Notes under the pieces: model-generated
What the model was told of the DNA's origin: nothing
The model's input: only the letters and a program-made list of their open reading frames with translations
The model's database searches: none
Position numbers and translations under genes: made by a program
Source of the DNA: an uncultured Pelagibacteraceae bacterium
Lineage (GTDB): Bacteria; Pseudomonadota; Alphaproteobacteria; Pelagibacterales; Pelagibacteraceae
Reading direction: 5' to 3'
DNA: 41,550 nt
Assembly (NCBI GenBank): GCA_902594395.1
Contig: CACJLZ010000001.1
Location: forward strand, 1 to 41,550
Shown here: piece after piece, positions 8,889-17,221 of the stretch
How the letters are laid out: each line of letters starts with the position of its first letter
How positions within the stretch are numbered: the stretch's first letter is position 1

Positions 8889-9579
8889 TTCAATTAATAA
8901 AATATTTATCTTTATTAGTTCAAATAAATTAATAATTATATCACTTGGTGAAGCAAATAAAATTAATTACAAAAAAGAAACTATCTTAAAAAATCAAAAT
9001 AAAAATTTTGATTTTAATTTATTTAGTGAATTTTTAAATGAAAACATTTTTAAAATTGAAAAAGAATTGGGTGAATTCATAAAAGTTATCTATTTAATAA
9101 TTGAAAATGAGGAGATTTTTTCAGTTAATCTTTCAATTAAAAATAAGATTAATGAGACTCCTATAAATACAAAAATCATTAATAATTTATTAATAGAAGC
9201 AAAGAATTATTGTGAAGAAACTTTAAAAAAAGCAGAGGTTATTCATATGAAAATTGATCAATTTTATATTGATAATGAATACTATAAACTTTTACCAGAT
9301 AAAGATAACTGTGAGAATTTATCTTTAGACCTTAGTTTTATCTGTGTACCTAATAATATTTTGGATAATTTAGAAAAAGCTTTAAATAAATTTCAGATAT
9401 CTGTTTATAGAACAATTAGTTATAGGTACCTTGATAGTTTTTTGAACATTAACAGCAATAATTTAGAATTAGTTGCACAAAAAATTCTGACTGGTTTTAA
9501 CGAAAATGAAGTGACCTTAATGAAAAAAAAACCAAAAAATCCTGGTTTTTTTGAGAAATTTTTCAATTTTTTCAATTAA
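8878..9579 (+). CDS. Highly reduced FtsA-like protein (1C domain and membrane tail, no ATPase core)
   Basis: This gene sits exactly where ftsA lies in alphaproteobacteria (after ftsQ, before lpxC), but encodes only 233 residues against about 400-450. By eye, residues 8-80 follow the strand/helix order of the FtsA N-terminal lobe, but the phosphate-1 motif (usually DIGT) is replaced by the FISSN region. Residues about 80-165 resemble the 1C/SHS2 domain: a helix after NTKIINNLL, then VIHMKIDQFYIDN and LDLSFICVPNNILDNLEKAL. Where domain 2A should begin (after RYLDSFL) the chain runs into a lysine-rich linker and a phenylalanine-rich amphipathic end, GFFEKFFNFFN, like the FtsA membrane-targeting helix. 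No phosphate-2, adenosine or connect motifs remain. The only 63 bases before lpxC cannot hold the rest of FtsA or ftsZ. The FtsA assignment is inference from position and pattern, not a clear motif match. Confidence 0.7.
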   Translation: MRNSSINKIFIFISSNKLIIISLGEANKINYKKETILKNQNKNFDFNLFSEFLNENIFKIEKELGEFIKVIYLIIENEEIFSVNLSIKNKINETPINTKIINNLLIEAKNYCEETLKKAEVIHMKIDQFYIDNEYYKLLPDKDNCENLSLDLSFICVPNNILDNLEKALNKFQISVYRTISYRYLDSFLNINSNNLELVAQKILTGFNENEVTLMKKKPKNPGFFEKFFNFFN

Positions 9580-9642
9580 TCTGTATTTTCTCGTAATATT
9601 TGTTGTTTTTAATTTTGTGTGACTGAGGATTAATACTACGAA

Positions 9643-10563
9643 GTGTCTTTATTAAACCAAAAAACAATTAAAAAAAAAGTTTCCTTCAGTGGGGTAGGAC
9701 TTCACAGTGGCAAGATAGTTAAAATTTGTATTAAACCTTCTAAGCCAGATACTGGAATTGTTTTCAAAAGAATTGATTTAGAAGAAAATAATCTCATCTA
9801 TCCAAACTTTATGAACGTGAGTAATACAGCTCTTTGCACAACTATAAGCAATAGCTACGGCGTAAAGGTTTCAACTATTGAACATTTAATGGGTGCGTTA
9901 TTTGGACTTGGAATTGATAATGCTTTAGTAGAAATTGATAATGAAGAAGTTCCAATTTTAGATGGATCAGCCAAGTTGTTTATAAATGAAATTTTATCAG
10001 TAGGTTTGGATTCAAGTAATAAGCCAATTAAAATTATTAAAATAAATAGAAAAATTGAATTTAAAAGCAATGATAGGTTTATTTCAATTGAACCTTCAAA
10101 GTTAAGTCTAGACATAGATTTTCAGCTTAAGTATCAGAATCAAGTTATTGGTAACCAAAGAAATAAGGTTAACGTTTATGAGGATAATCTCGAGGAAATT
10201 TTCAATTCAAGAACCTTTTGTTTGTATGAAGATATCGAGGCAATAAAGAAAAATGGTTTAGCAAAAGGTGGTAGTTTAGAGAATGCAATAGTTGTTAGAG
10301 GCGAAAATATTTTAAATCCAGATGGTCTGAGAAATACAAAAGAATTTGTAAATCATAAAATTTTAGATTGTATCGGTGATCTTTTTACCAGCGGATATAG
10401 AATGATAGCAAGTATAAACTGTTCTCAGGGAGGGCATTCTATGACAAATAATTTGCTAAGAAAAGTATTTGAAAATAAAGATAATTTTTCAATTATTGAA
10501 ATACAAGAGAGAACACTTCCACATACACTGATAAATAGAAGCTTGTTAAGATCAATAGCTTAA
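9643..10563 (+). CDS. lpxC: UDP-3-O-acyl-N-acetylglucosamine deacetylase (LpxC)
   Basis: LpxC carries out the committed, zinc-dependent step of lipid A synthesis. The 306-residue protein begins with the expected FSGVGLHSGK. Zinc ligands are H81 (STIEHLMGAL), H238 and D242 (NHKILDCIGDL), and H265 in QGGHSMTNN is the general base; spacing agrees with the E. coli enzyme. The start is a GTG at 9643, since an in-frame stop lies at 9631 and no ATG exists; a GAGGA lies about 14 bases upstream. In most alphaproteobacteria ftsZ precedes lpxC; here the preceding gene is the reduced FtsA-like one. Presence of LpxC indicates an LPS-bearing outer membrane. Confidence 0.96.
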   Translation: MSLLNQKTIKKKVSFSGVGLHSGKIVKICIKPSKPDTGIVFKRIDLEENNLIYPNFMNVSNTALCTTISNSYGVKVSTIEHLMGALFGLGIDNALVEIDNEEVPILDGSAKLFINEILSVGLDSSNKPIKIIKINRKIEFKSNDRFISIEPSKLSLDIDFQLKYQNQVIGNQRNKVNVYEDNLEEIFNSRTFCLYEDIEAIKKNGLAKGGSLENAIVVRGENILNPDGLRNTKEFVNHKILDCIGDLFTSGYRMIASINCSQGGHSMTNNLLRKVFENKDNFSIIEIQERTLPHTLINRSLLRSIA

Positions 10564-10607
10564 TAAAATATTCATCTTTGCAGTTTTTTTTAGTATATAT
10601 TTAAGAT

Positions 10608-11441
10608 ATGTCTAAGATTAAAATTATTTTAATTTTATTTACTTTTTTATTTTTTAATTCATGTGGAAAAGAAGCAGAAAAAATTAAACTAATTAAGGAA
10701 ACCAGTCAAAGCGAAGAAATTATTTCTGCATATAAAGAAGGTATGGACTTTATAGAAACTGGTGATTATTTTGCTGCAAGTAAAAAATTTTTAGAAGTTG
10801 AAATATTATTGCCGCAATCTAAATGGGCACCAAAGTCGGTTTTAATGGCATCATATTCGTACTATCTACAAGGTTATTATTCTTTAGCAATCGAGAATCT
10901 TAAAAGATATTTTAAAACCTATCCTAAAGATAAAAATTTGGCATATGCACATTATCTTTTAGCGATGTGTTATTATGAGACTATTGAAGGTGAAAAAAAA
11001 GACTTAGCTCCCTTAATTCAATCTAAAAAAGAACTTATTTATATTGTTGAAAATTATCCTGACACTGATTATGCTTATGATGCGAGATACAAAATTGATT
11101 TAATTAATAATATATTAGCTGCTAAAGAAGTATATATTGGTAGACATTACTTTAGTAAAAAAAAATGGATACCTGCTCTAAATAGATTTAAAAATGTATT
11201 AAATAATTATGACACAACAGATCATGTAGAGGAGGCAATTCATAGATTAGTAGAAATTTATTACATATTAGGCATGGAGGAAGAGTCACTTAAATATGCT
11301 GCATTACTGGGTTACAATTATAATTCAGGTGAATGGTATAAAGAAACATATAGAATTTTTAATAAAGAATACAAAGTTTCCGTTCGAGACAAAAAGAAAG
11401 AAAATAGTAAAATCTTAAGTACAATAAAAAGCCTTTTTTAA
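10608..11441 (+). CDS. bamD: Outer membrane assembly lipoprotein BamD
   Basis: BamD is the essential lipoprotein partner of BamA in outer-membrane protein insertion. The 277-residue product has a lipoprotein signal: hydrophobic stretch IILILFTFLFF and lipid-attachment Cys19 in NSCGK. The remainder is helical with TPR-type pairs, for example AYKEGMDFIETGDYFAASKKF, WAPKSVLMASYSYYLQGYY and YPDTDYAYDARYKIDLINN (the Y-P-x-S/T-x-Y-A pattern of BamD/YfiO). The order lpxC-bamD-ligA follows the alphaproteobacterial layout except that recN, often found between bamD and ligA, is absent. Only 3 bases separate it from ligA. Confidence 0.92.
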   Translation: MSKIKIILILFTFLFFNSCGKEAEKIKLIKETSQSEEIISAYKEGMDFIETGDYFAASKKFLEVEILLPQSKWAPKSVLMASYSYYLQGYYSLAIENLKRYFKTYPKDKNLAYAHYLLAMCYYETIEGEKKDLAPLIQSKKELIYIVENYPDTDYAYDARYKIDLINNILAAKEVYIGRHYFSKKKWIPALNRFKNVLNNYDTTDHVEEAIHRLVEIYYILGMEEESLKYAALLGYNYNSGEWYKETYRIFNKEYKVSVRDKKKENSKILSTIKSLF

Positions 11442-11444
11442 AAA

Positions 11445-13466
11445 ATGATTGATGAGAGAATTAATCGAAAATATCTAAATAAAATTAAATTATTTCAAAA
11501 ATACAACAAACATTACTATAATTTAAATCAACCTTTAGTTGATGATAGTGAGTTTGATAAATTAAAATTGGAGATAATTGATTTAGAGAAACAATATAAA
11601 TTTTTAAATCACAAAGATTCTCCCTCTAATTCTGTAGGTTTCAAACCTTCTAAAATTTTTAAAAAAATAAAACATAAAACAGCAATGTTGTCCCTGAGTA
11701 ATGCATTTAGTGAGGAAGATCTTATAAATTTTGAAAAAAAAATTTTGAATTTTCTCAATAATGAAACAAGATTGAATATTGAGTACAGCGCAGAGCCTAA
11801 GATTGATGGAATATCGGCATCTTTGTTGTTTAAAGATGGAAAATTTATAACTGGTTTATCAAGAGGTGATGGAAAAGAAGGAGAAGACATTACAGAAAAC
11901 TTAAAAACAATTAAAGATATACCACACGAAATTAAATTAAAAAGTTTTCCTAAAGAAATAGATATAAGAGGTGAGGTATTTATTCAAAACAGCGATTTTA
12001 AAAATTTAAGAAATAAATTCGCAAATCCTAGAAATGCAGCTTCCGGCTCGTTGAGACAAAAAGATTCTAAAGAAACACAAAAGATTCCATTAAGATTTAT
12101 AGCCTATACTTTTGGTTATGAAAAAGGTTTAGAAGTTTCTACTCAAGAAGATTATTTAAAAAAATTAAAAGAATGGGGTTTTAAAACAAATCCTTTAAAC
12201 AAAAAAATTGGAACAATAAAAGATTTAATGAAAAATTATAATGAAGTTGAAAAAAAAAGAGATCAAATAGATTTTGATATCGATGGAATCGTCTACAAAG
12301 TTAATGATTTTGGATTACAAAAAAGATTAGGAAATGTTGCAAATGCTCCAAGGTGGGCTATTGCACATAAGTTCTCTGCCAATAGTAGTGTCTCGAAAAT
12401 TGAAAATATTGAAATTCAAATTGGTAGGACTGGCGCCCTAACACCTGTAGCAAAAATAAAACCAGTAAAAATTGGAGGTGTTGTTGTTTCAAATGCAACT
12501 TTGCATAATGAAGAAGAAATAAATAGAAAGGATATAAGAATTGGAGATACGGTTTTAATTGAAAGAGCGGGAGATGTTATACCTCACGTAATTTCAGTTG
12601 ATTTAAAGTTGAGAAATAAAAATTCAAAAAAATTTAATTTTCCGAAAAATTGTCCATCTTGTGGGTCAAAAACTGTTAAAGATTTTAATTTTACCACAAA
12701 AAAAGAAGACGCTGTAAGAAGATGTTCAAGTGAAGGGTATGAATGTGAAAAAATGGCAATAGAAAAGATAAAACATTTTGTTTCTAAAGAAGCTTTCAAT
12801 ATTGATGGTTTTGGAAAAAAAATTGTTGAAAATTTTTGGAATTTAAATTTAATCAAATTTCCACAAGATATTTTTAATCTTGATTACGTAAAAATAGAAA
12901 GTTTAGAAGGATGGGGAAAGCAATCAGTTTCAAATTTAAAATATTCAATTAACCAAAAAAAAATAATTTCATTTGAAAAATTTATTTATGCATTAGGAAT
13001 TAGACATATAGGTTTAGAAAATGCAAAAATTATAGCAAAAAATTTAAAATCATTAGGAAATTTTATTTCTTTATCCAAAAAAAATAATTTTGATAATTTA
13101 ATCAATATTGATGGGATTGGTGAGACTCAAATTAGTTCAATAAAAAATTTTTTTAAAAATAGTACAAATTTACACGTTTTACAGAACTTAGAAAAAATAC
13201 TCACAGTAAAAAATGCTGAAAATAAAAAAACCGATGGCATATTAAATAATAAAACTTTTATGTTCACTGGTAAACTTTCAAACATGAGCCGTTCTGAAGC
13301 AAAATCTTTAATAGAACAAAATTCGGGGTCAATAGTTAGCAATGTAACAAAAAAACTTGATTATCTAATAGTCGGAGAAAAACCAACAAACAGAAAAATT
13401 GATGTTGCAAGAGGTTTAAAAATAAAAATTTTAGACCAGTCTTCTTGGCTTAAAATGCTTAAATAA
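11445..13466 (+). CDS. ligA: NAD-dependent DNA ligase LigA
   Basis: LigA seals nicks in replication and repair using NAD+. The 673-residue protein is full length. Domain Ia holds HYYNLNQPLVDDSEFD; the adenylation motif EPKIDGISASL gives nucleophile K119; DFDIDGIVYKVN, the OB-fold motif IGRTGALTPVAKI, a four-cysteine zinc finger (CPSCG... and C...EC near residues 404-430), helix-hairpin-helix repeats (NIDGFGKK, LEGWGKQS, GIRHIG, NIDGIGE) and a C-terminal BRCT domain (FTGKLSNMSRSEAK, DYLIVGEKP) follow in order. It is close behind bamD and probably co-transcribed. Its last 8 bases overlap the end of convergent pepP. Confidence 0.97.
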   Translation: MIDERINRKYLNKIKLFQKYNKHYYNLNQPLVDDSEFDKLKLEIIDLEKQYKFLNHKDSPSNSVGFKPSKIFKKIKHKTAMLSLSNAFSEEDLINFEKKILNFLNNETRLNIEYSAEPKIDGISASLLFKDGKFITGLSRGDGKEGEDITENLKTIKDIPHEIKLKSFPKEIDIRGEVFIQNSDFKNLRNKFANPRNAASGSLRQKDSKETQKIPLRFIAYTFGYEKGLEVSTQEDYLKKLKEWGFKTNPLNKKIGTIKDLMKNYNEVEKKRDQIDFDIDGIVYKVNDFGLQKRLGNVANAPRWAIAHKFSANSSVSKIENIEIQIGRTGALTPVAKIKPVKIGGVVVSNATLHNEEEINRKDIRIGDTVLIERAGDVIPHVISVDLKLRNKNSKKFNFPKNCPSCGSKTVKDFNFTTKKEDAVRRCSSEGYECEKMAIEKIKHFVSKEAFNIDGFGKKIVENFWNLNLIKFPQDIFNLDYVKIESLEGWGKQSVSNLKYSINQKKIISFEKFIYALGIRHIGLENAKIIAKNLKSLGNFISLSKKNNFDNLINIDGIGETQISSIKNFFKNSTNLHVLQNLEKILTVKNAENKKTDGILNNKTFMFTGKLSNMSRSEAKSLIEQNSGSIVSNVTKKLDYLIVGEKPTNRKIDVARGLKIKILDQSSWLKMLK

Positions 13467-15156
13467 ATCTAGCCAACCATTTTTTTTCATTTTTGTTGAG
13501 AAATGGCGATAATTTTGAATATACCTCTAAATGATATTTAAAAAGATAACTTCTCTCCTTTTCATTTAAGAGTTTATAATTAATTAAATCTGTTTCTATT
13601 GGTGCCAAAGTTAAATTTTGGAAAAATAATTGACCTTTTATTTTTTTTGCATAAATTAAATTCTCAATGCGTATTCCAAATTTACCTCTTTTATAATATC
13701 CAGGTTCATTACTCAAAATCATTCCATTTTCAATTTTAATTGTATTGTTTTTTGAAATAGCTTGTGGACCTTCATGAACATTTAGAAAATAACCTACACC
13801 ATGTCCGGTTCCATGAGAGTAATCCATATTATTTTTTTTAAGAAATTTTCTTGCTTCAATATCAATTAGTTTTCCAGTTTTCTTTTTATTTAAATCTGTA
13901 TTAGCAACTGCAATGTGTCCTTTCAAAACATTTGTGTAAATATCTTTTATGTATTTTTTTTGATTGGAAAAACAAATTGTTCTTGTAACATCTGTTGTTC
14001 CAAATTTATATTGTCCACCAGAGTCACATAATAAAATTTCATTTCTTTTTAAAAATTTGGTATTATACTTCGTTGCTCTATAATGAACAATTGCTCCATT
14101 TTTTCCACTTCCAGCTATTGTTTTAAAACTTGGAAATAAATATTTTGAATTCATTTTTCTGAATTTTTCTAATTTATTTTGGGCATCAACCTCTGTGATG
14201 TCCAATTTTTTTTTATTTTTTATCCAATAAATGAATTTTGTTAATGCGACTCCATCAATGATGTGAGCATCTATTGTATTTTTAATTTCAGTCTTATTCT
14301 TAATTGACTTAAAGAAATAGATCGGATCTTCTTTTTTTATTAATCTAAATTTTTTTTTTAATACTTCTTCAAAATGTAAAGAGCAGGTTTTCTCATCAAT
14401 TAAAATGCTTCCTTTATCTAAACTTAGAAATAAAGAAAAAATATTATTTGGATCAATTATTTGAATTTTTTTAAATCTTTTTTCTTTAGTAAGATTTTTT
14501 GATTTATATTTATCAACAATTAAATAAATATTTTTTTCTTTACTCATAACAAGATAACAATTCGGTATTGGACTAGTTGGGTTATCATATCCTCTTATAT
14601 TTAATAACCATGCAATATTTTCTGGAGCTGTGATAAATATATAATCAGATTTATTTTTTTTTAAGTATGAACAAACTTTAGAAATTTTCTGTAAATGACT
14701 TTCACCAGTAGTTTCTTTATTTAGAGTATAAAAAGGAACTTTATTTTTATTTTTGAATTTAAAAATTTTATCAATTAAATTTTTATTGATTAAAGTCACT
14801 TTGTTATTTTTTAAAAAAAATCTTTTAATCTGATTTGAAGTAAATAATGCTGGGTCAATTCCTAGATTTAAATTTTTAAATACATTTGTATCTACTATTT
14901 TTCTGTAATCAAAAACTTTAAAATTCTTACCACTTTCAATTTTTGCTTGAATTGAATATCTTCCATCAACAAATAAAAAATTTTTTTTTTTTAGAATTAC
15001 AGCATATCCAGCTGATCCAGTAAAATTAGATATAATTTTAAGTCTATCTTTATTTGAATATTCTGAGAAAAATTCATCATTTTTTGGTACAACATATCCA
15101 TCAATATTGTATCTAAGAAATTGATCTTTTAATTTATCTATTATGTTTTTAGTCAT
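13459..15156 (-). CDS. pepP: Xaa-Pro aminopeptidase, long M24B form
   Basis: A metallo-aminopeptidase that removes N-terminal residues before proline. At 565 residues it is the long, three-domain form (two creatinase-like N-terminal domains, then the pita-bread catalytic domain) also seen in eukaryotic cytosolic aminopeptidase P. Metal ligands are visible in CDSGGQYKFGTTDVTRT (two Asp), GTGHGVGYFLNVHEGP (His), SNEPGYY (Glu) and GIRIENL (Glu). The ATG overlaps the uvrD stop (ATGA), so the two form a minus-strand pair, and the 3' end overlaps ligA tail-to-tail by 8 bases. Cytoplasmic peptide turnover is the expected role; the symbol is given for the family. Confidence 0.9.
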   Translation of the reverse strand: MTKNIIDKLKDQFLRYNIDGYVVPKNDEFFSEYSNKDRLKIISNFTGSAGYAVILKKKNFLFVDGRYSIQAKIESGKNFKVFDYRKIVDTNVFKNLNLGIDPALFTSNQIKRFFLKNNKVTLINKNLIDKIFKFKNKNKVPFYTLNKETTGESHLQKISKVCSYLKKNKSDYIFITAPENIAWLLNIRGYDNPTSPIPNCYLVMSKEKNIYLIVDKYKSKNLTKEKRFKKIQIIDPNNIFSLFLSLDKGSILIDEKTCSLHFEEVLKKKFRLIKKEDPIYFFKSIKNKTEIKNTIDAHIIDGVALTKFIYWIKNKKKLDITEVDAQNKLEKFRKMNSKYLFPSFKTIAGSGKNGAIVHYRATKYNTKFLKRNEILLCDSGGQYKFGTTDVTRTICFSNQKKYIKDIYTNVLKGHIAVANTDLNKKKTGKLIDIEARKFLKKNNMDYSHGTGHGVGYFLNVHEGPQAISKNNTIKIENGMILSNEPGYYKRGKFGIRIENLIYAKKIKGQLFFQNLTLAPIETDLINYKLLNEKERSYLFKYHLEVYSKLSPFLNKNEKKWLARFI

Positions 15157-17189
15157 TTAATTCTTTTTTGATATCTAATCCAACCCGGACTTTTCTTGGG
15201 ATCATCATCTAATTCTATGTCTTGATTGAACTCAAATTCATCAAATGAATCATTATTTTCGTCAAAATATGAATTTTTTTCTAAATTATTTTCGGGAAGT
15301 TCGTCAATAAATCTTGAAGCCATACTATCTATCCAATCTCCCTGATAAAATCTATTCATTGAGAAAGAAATAATTGCATTTTTTTTAGCTCTAGTAATTC
15401 CTACATAAGCCAATCTTCTTTCCTCCTCTAATCCACTATGTCCTTTTTCTTCAATTGATTTTTGATGAGGAAATAAACCTTCTTCCCATCCGGGTAAAAA
15501 AACCACATCGAACTCTAAACCTTTAGCTGCATGCATTGTCATCATATTAATTTTTTCACCTTCCCAGTCTTGATCAATTGAGGTTGCAAGAGATACATGA
15601 TCTAAAAAACTTTCAAGATTATCAAATTCTTTCATTGCACTTAACAATTCTTTTATATTTTCTAAACGATTTTCATTTTCTAGATCTTTTTTGTTTTTTA
15701 ACATAGATGAGTATCCAGACTCGTCCAAAAGTATCTGCAGTAATTTGATATGATTATATTTTTTAATTTTTAAATCATTTCTCCATTTTGAAATTAAATC
15801 TAAAAATATACTTAAACTTATTTTTGCTTTGGGTTTTATTAAGTTTTTTTCTATCATCTTTCTTGCTGAGTACTCCAAACTTATCTTATTTTTCTTTGAG
15901 TATTCATGAATAATTTTAATCGTGCTATCACCAATTGATCTCTTTGGATTATTAACTATTCTTTCAAAGGCTAAGTCATCCCTCTCTTGATTAATTAATC
16001 TTAGATAAGCAACACAGTCCTTAATTTCAGCTCTCTCATAAAATTTAATTCCTCCTAAAATTCGGTAGGGCATACCTATCTTTAAAAATCTTTCTTCAAA
16101 TTCTCTTGTTTGAAAAATAGCTCTTACTAAAATTGCAATGTTATTCAACGAATATTTCTTTTTTATTTTTTCTACTTCATCAGAAACTCCGATCGCTTCA
16201 TCTTTTCCATTTTTAAAACAGTTTAATTTAATTAAATCACCTTCCTCCATTGTTGATCTCAAAGTCTTCCCTACTCTATTTCGATTATTAGATATTAAGG
16301 AAGAAGCCACGGACAAAATATTTTTTGAGGATCTGTAATTTTTTTCCAGTCTTATTACTTTGGTATTTTGATAAATTTTATCAAATTCTAAAAAATTTTT
16401 TATTTCAGCACCTCTCCAACTATAAATTGACTGATCATCATCACCGACACAACATATATTTTTATTTTTTTCAGCTAACAAATTTAACCATTGGCTTTGT
16501 ATGTAATTTGTGTCCTGATATTCATCTACAAGTATATATTTAAAATTCCTAGAGTAGATTTTTCTAATATCTTCATTTTTTTCTAAAATTTTAACAGAAT
16601 GTAAAATTAAATCACCAAAGTCACACGCATTTAATTCTGTCAACTTATGTTGATAAATTTTATAAACTGGCAAAATTGTTTTTTCATAAATATCTTTTGG
16701 ATTAACCTTTACTTCACTGGGATATAATCCTTTATTTTTCCATTTATCAATTATGGCAATAACATACCTTGGAGCAAGTTGTTTGGTATCGATATTTTCT
16801 GCTTTACAAATATTTTTGATTAATCTGATTTGATCATCAGTATCAACAATTGTAAAATTTGAATTAAGATTAACTGCTGAAGCATGCTTTCTTAATAATT
16901 TTGCACAAATTGAATGAAATGTACCAAGCCAGGACAAACCAACCGCTGATGAACCAAGAATTTTGCTCACCCTATCTTGCATTTCTTTTGCAGCCTTATT
17001 TGTAAAAGTGACTGCAAGTATTTGATTTGGAAAAGCTTTTTTATTTTTGATTATATGAGCAATTCTGCTTGTTAAAACCTTTGTTTTTCCTGATCCAGCA
17101 CCAGCAACAATCAATAGTGGTCCATCTAAGGATAATACAGCTTGTTTTTGAGCTTCATTTAAATTTTCTAAATAATCAGAGTTTACCAT
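15153..17189 (-). CDS. uvrD: UvrD/PcrA-type superfamily I DNA helicase
   Basis: An ATP-driven 3'-5' DNA helicase for nucleotide excision and mismatch repair and removal of recombination intermediates. The 678-residue protein has all SF1A motifs: LNEAQKQAV (Q motif), VAGAGSGKTKVLTSRIA (Walker A, residues 28-44), FTNKAAKEM (Ia), TFHSICAKLLRKH, VDEYQDTN (Walker B), VGDDDQSIYSWRGAE (III), LEKNYRSS (IV), MTMHAAKGLEFDVVFLPG (V) and EEERRLAYVGITRAKK (VI). It is somewhat shorter than E. coli UvrD (720), ending in an acidic linker and the SPGWIRYQ tail. It heads the pair uvrD-pepP, with 32 bases between it and the divergent gene at 17222. Confidence 0.95.
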   Translation of the reverse strand: MVNSDYLENLNEAQKQAVLSLDGPLLIVAGAGSGKTKVLTSRIAHIIKNKKAFPNQILAVTFTNKAAKEMQDRVSKILGSSAVGLSWLGTFHSICAKLLRKHASAVNLNSNFTIVDTDDQIRLIKNICKAENIDTKQLAPRYVIAIIDKWKNKGLYPSEVKVNPKDIYEKTILPVYKIYQHKLTELNACDFGDLILHSVKILEKNEDIRKIYSRNFKYILVDEYQDTNYIQSQWLNLLAEKNKNICCVGDDDQSIYSWRGAEIKNFLEFDKIYQNTKVIRLEKNYRSSKNILSVASSLISNNRNRVGKTLRSTMEEGDLIKLNCFKNGKDEAIGVSDEVEKIKKKYSLNNIAILVRAIFQTREFEERFLKIGMPYRILGGIKFYERAEIKDCVAYLRLINQERDDLAFERIVNNPKRSIGDSTIKIIHEYSKKNKISLEYSARKMIEKNLIKPKAKISLSIFLDLISKWRNDLKIKKYNHIKLLQILLDESGYSSMLKNKKDLENENRLENIKELLSAMKEFDNLESFLDHVSLATSIDQDWEGEKINMMTMHAAKGLEFDVVFLPGWEEGLFPHQKSIEEKGHSGLEEERRLAYVGITRAKKNAIISFSMNRFYQGDWIDSMASRFIDELPENNLEKNSYFDENNDSFDEFEFNQDIELDDDPKKSPGWIRYQKRIK

Positions 17190-17221
17190 TTAGATATTTT
17201 AATTATAAGTTTGGACAATTC

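Noticed and set aside
9580..9642. A decayed remnant of ftsZ or of the missing part of ftsA
   Set aside because: The 63 bases are too short and show no FtsZ or FtsA motif in any frame; only a GAGGA before the lpxC GTG can be seen.
17069..17221. Longer start for the AsmA-like gene, inside uvrD
   Set aside because: The stretch is antisense to the uvrD Walker A region and has no ribosome binding site; the ATG at 17222 in the gap is preferred.
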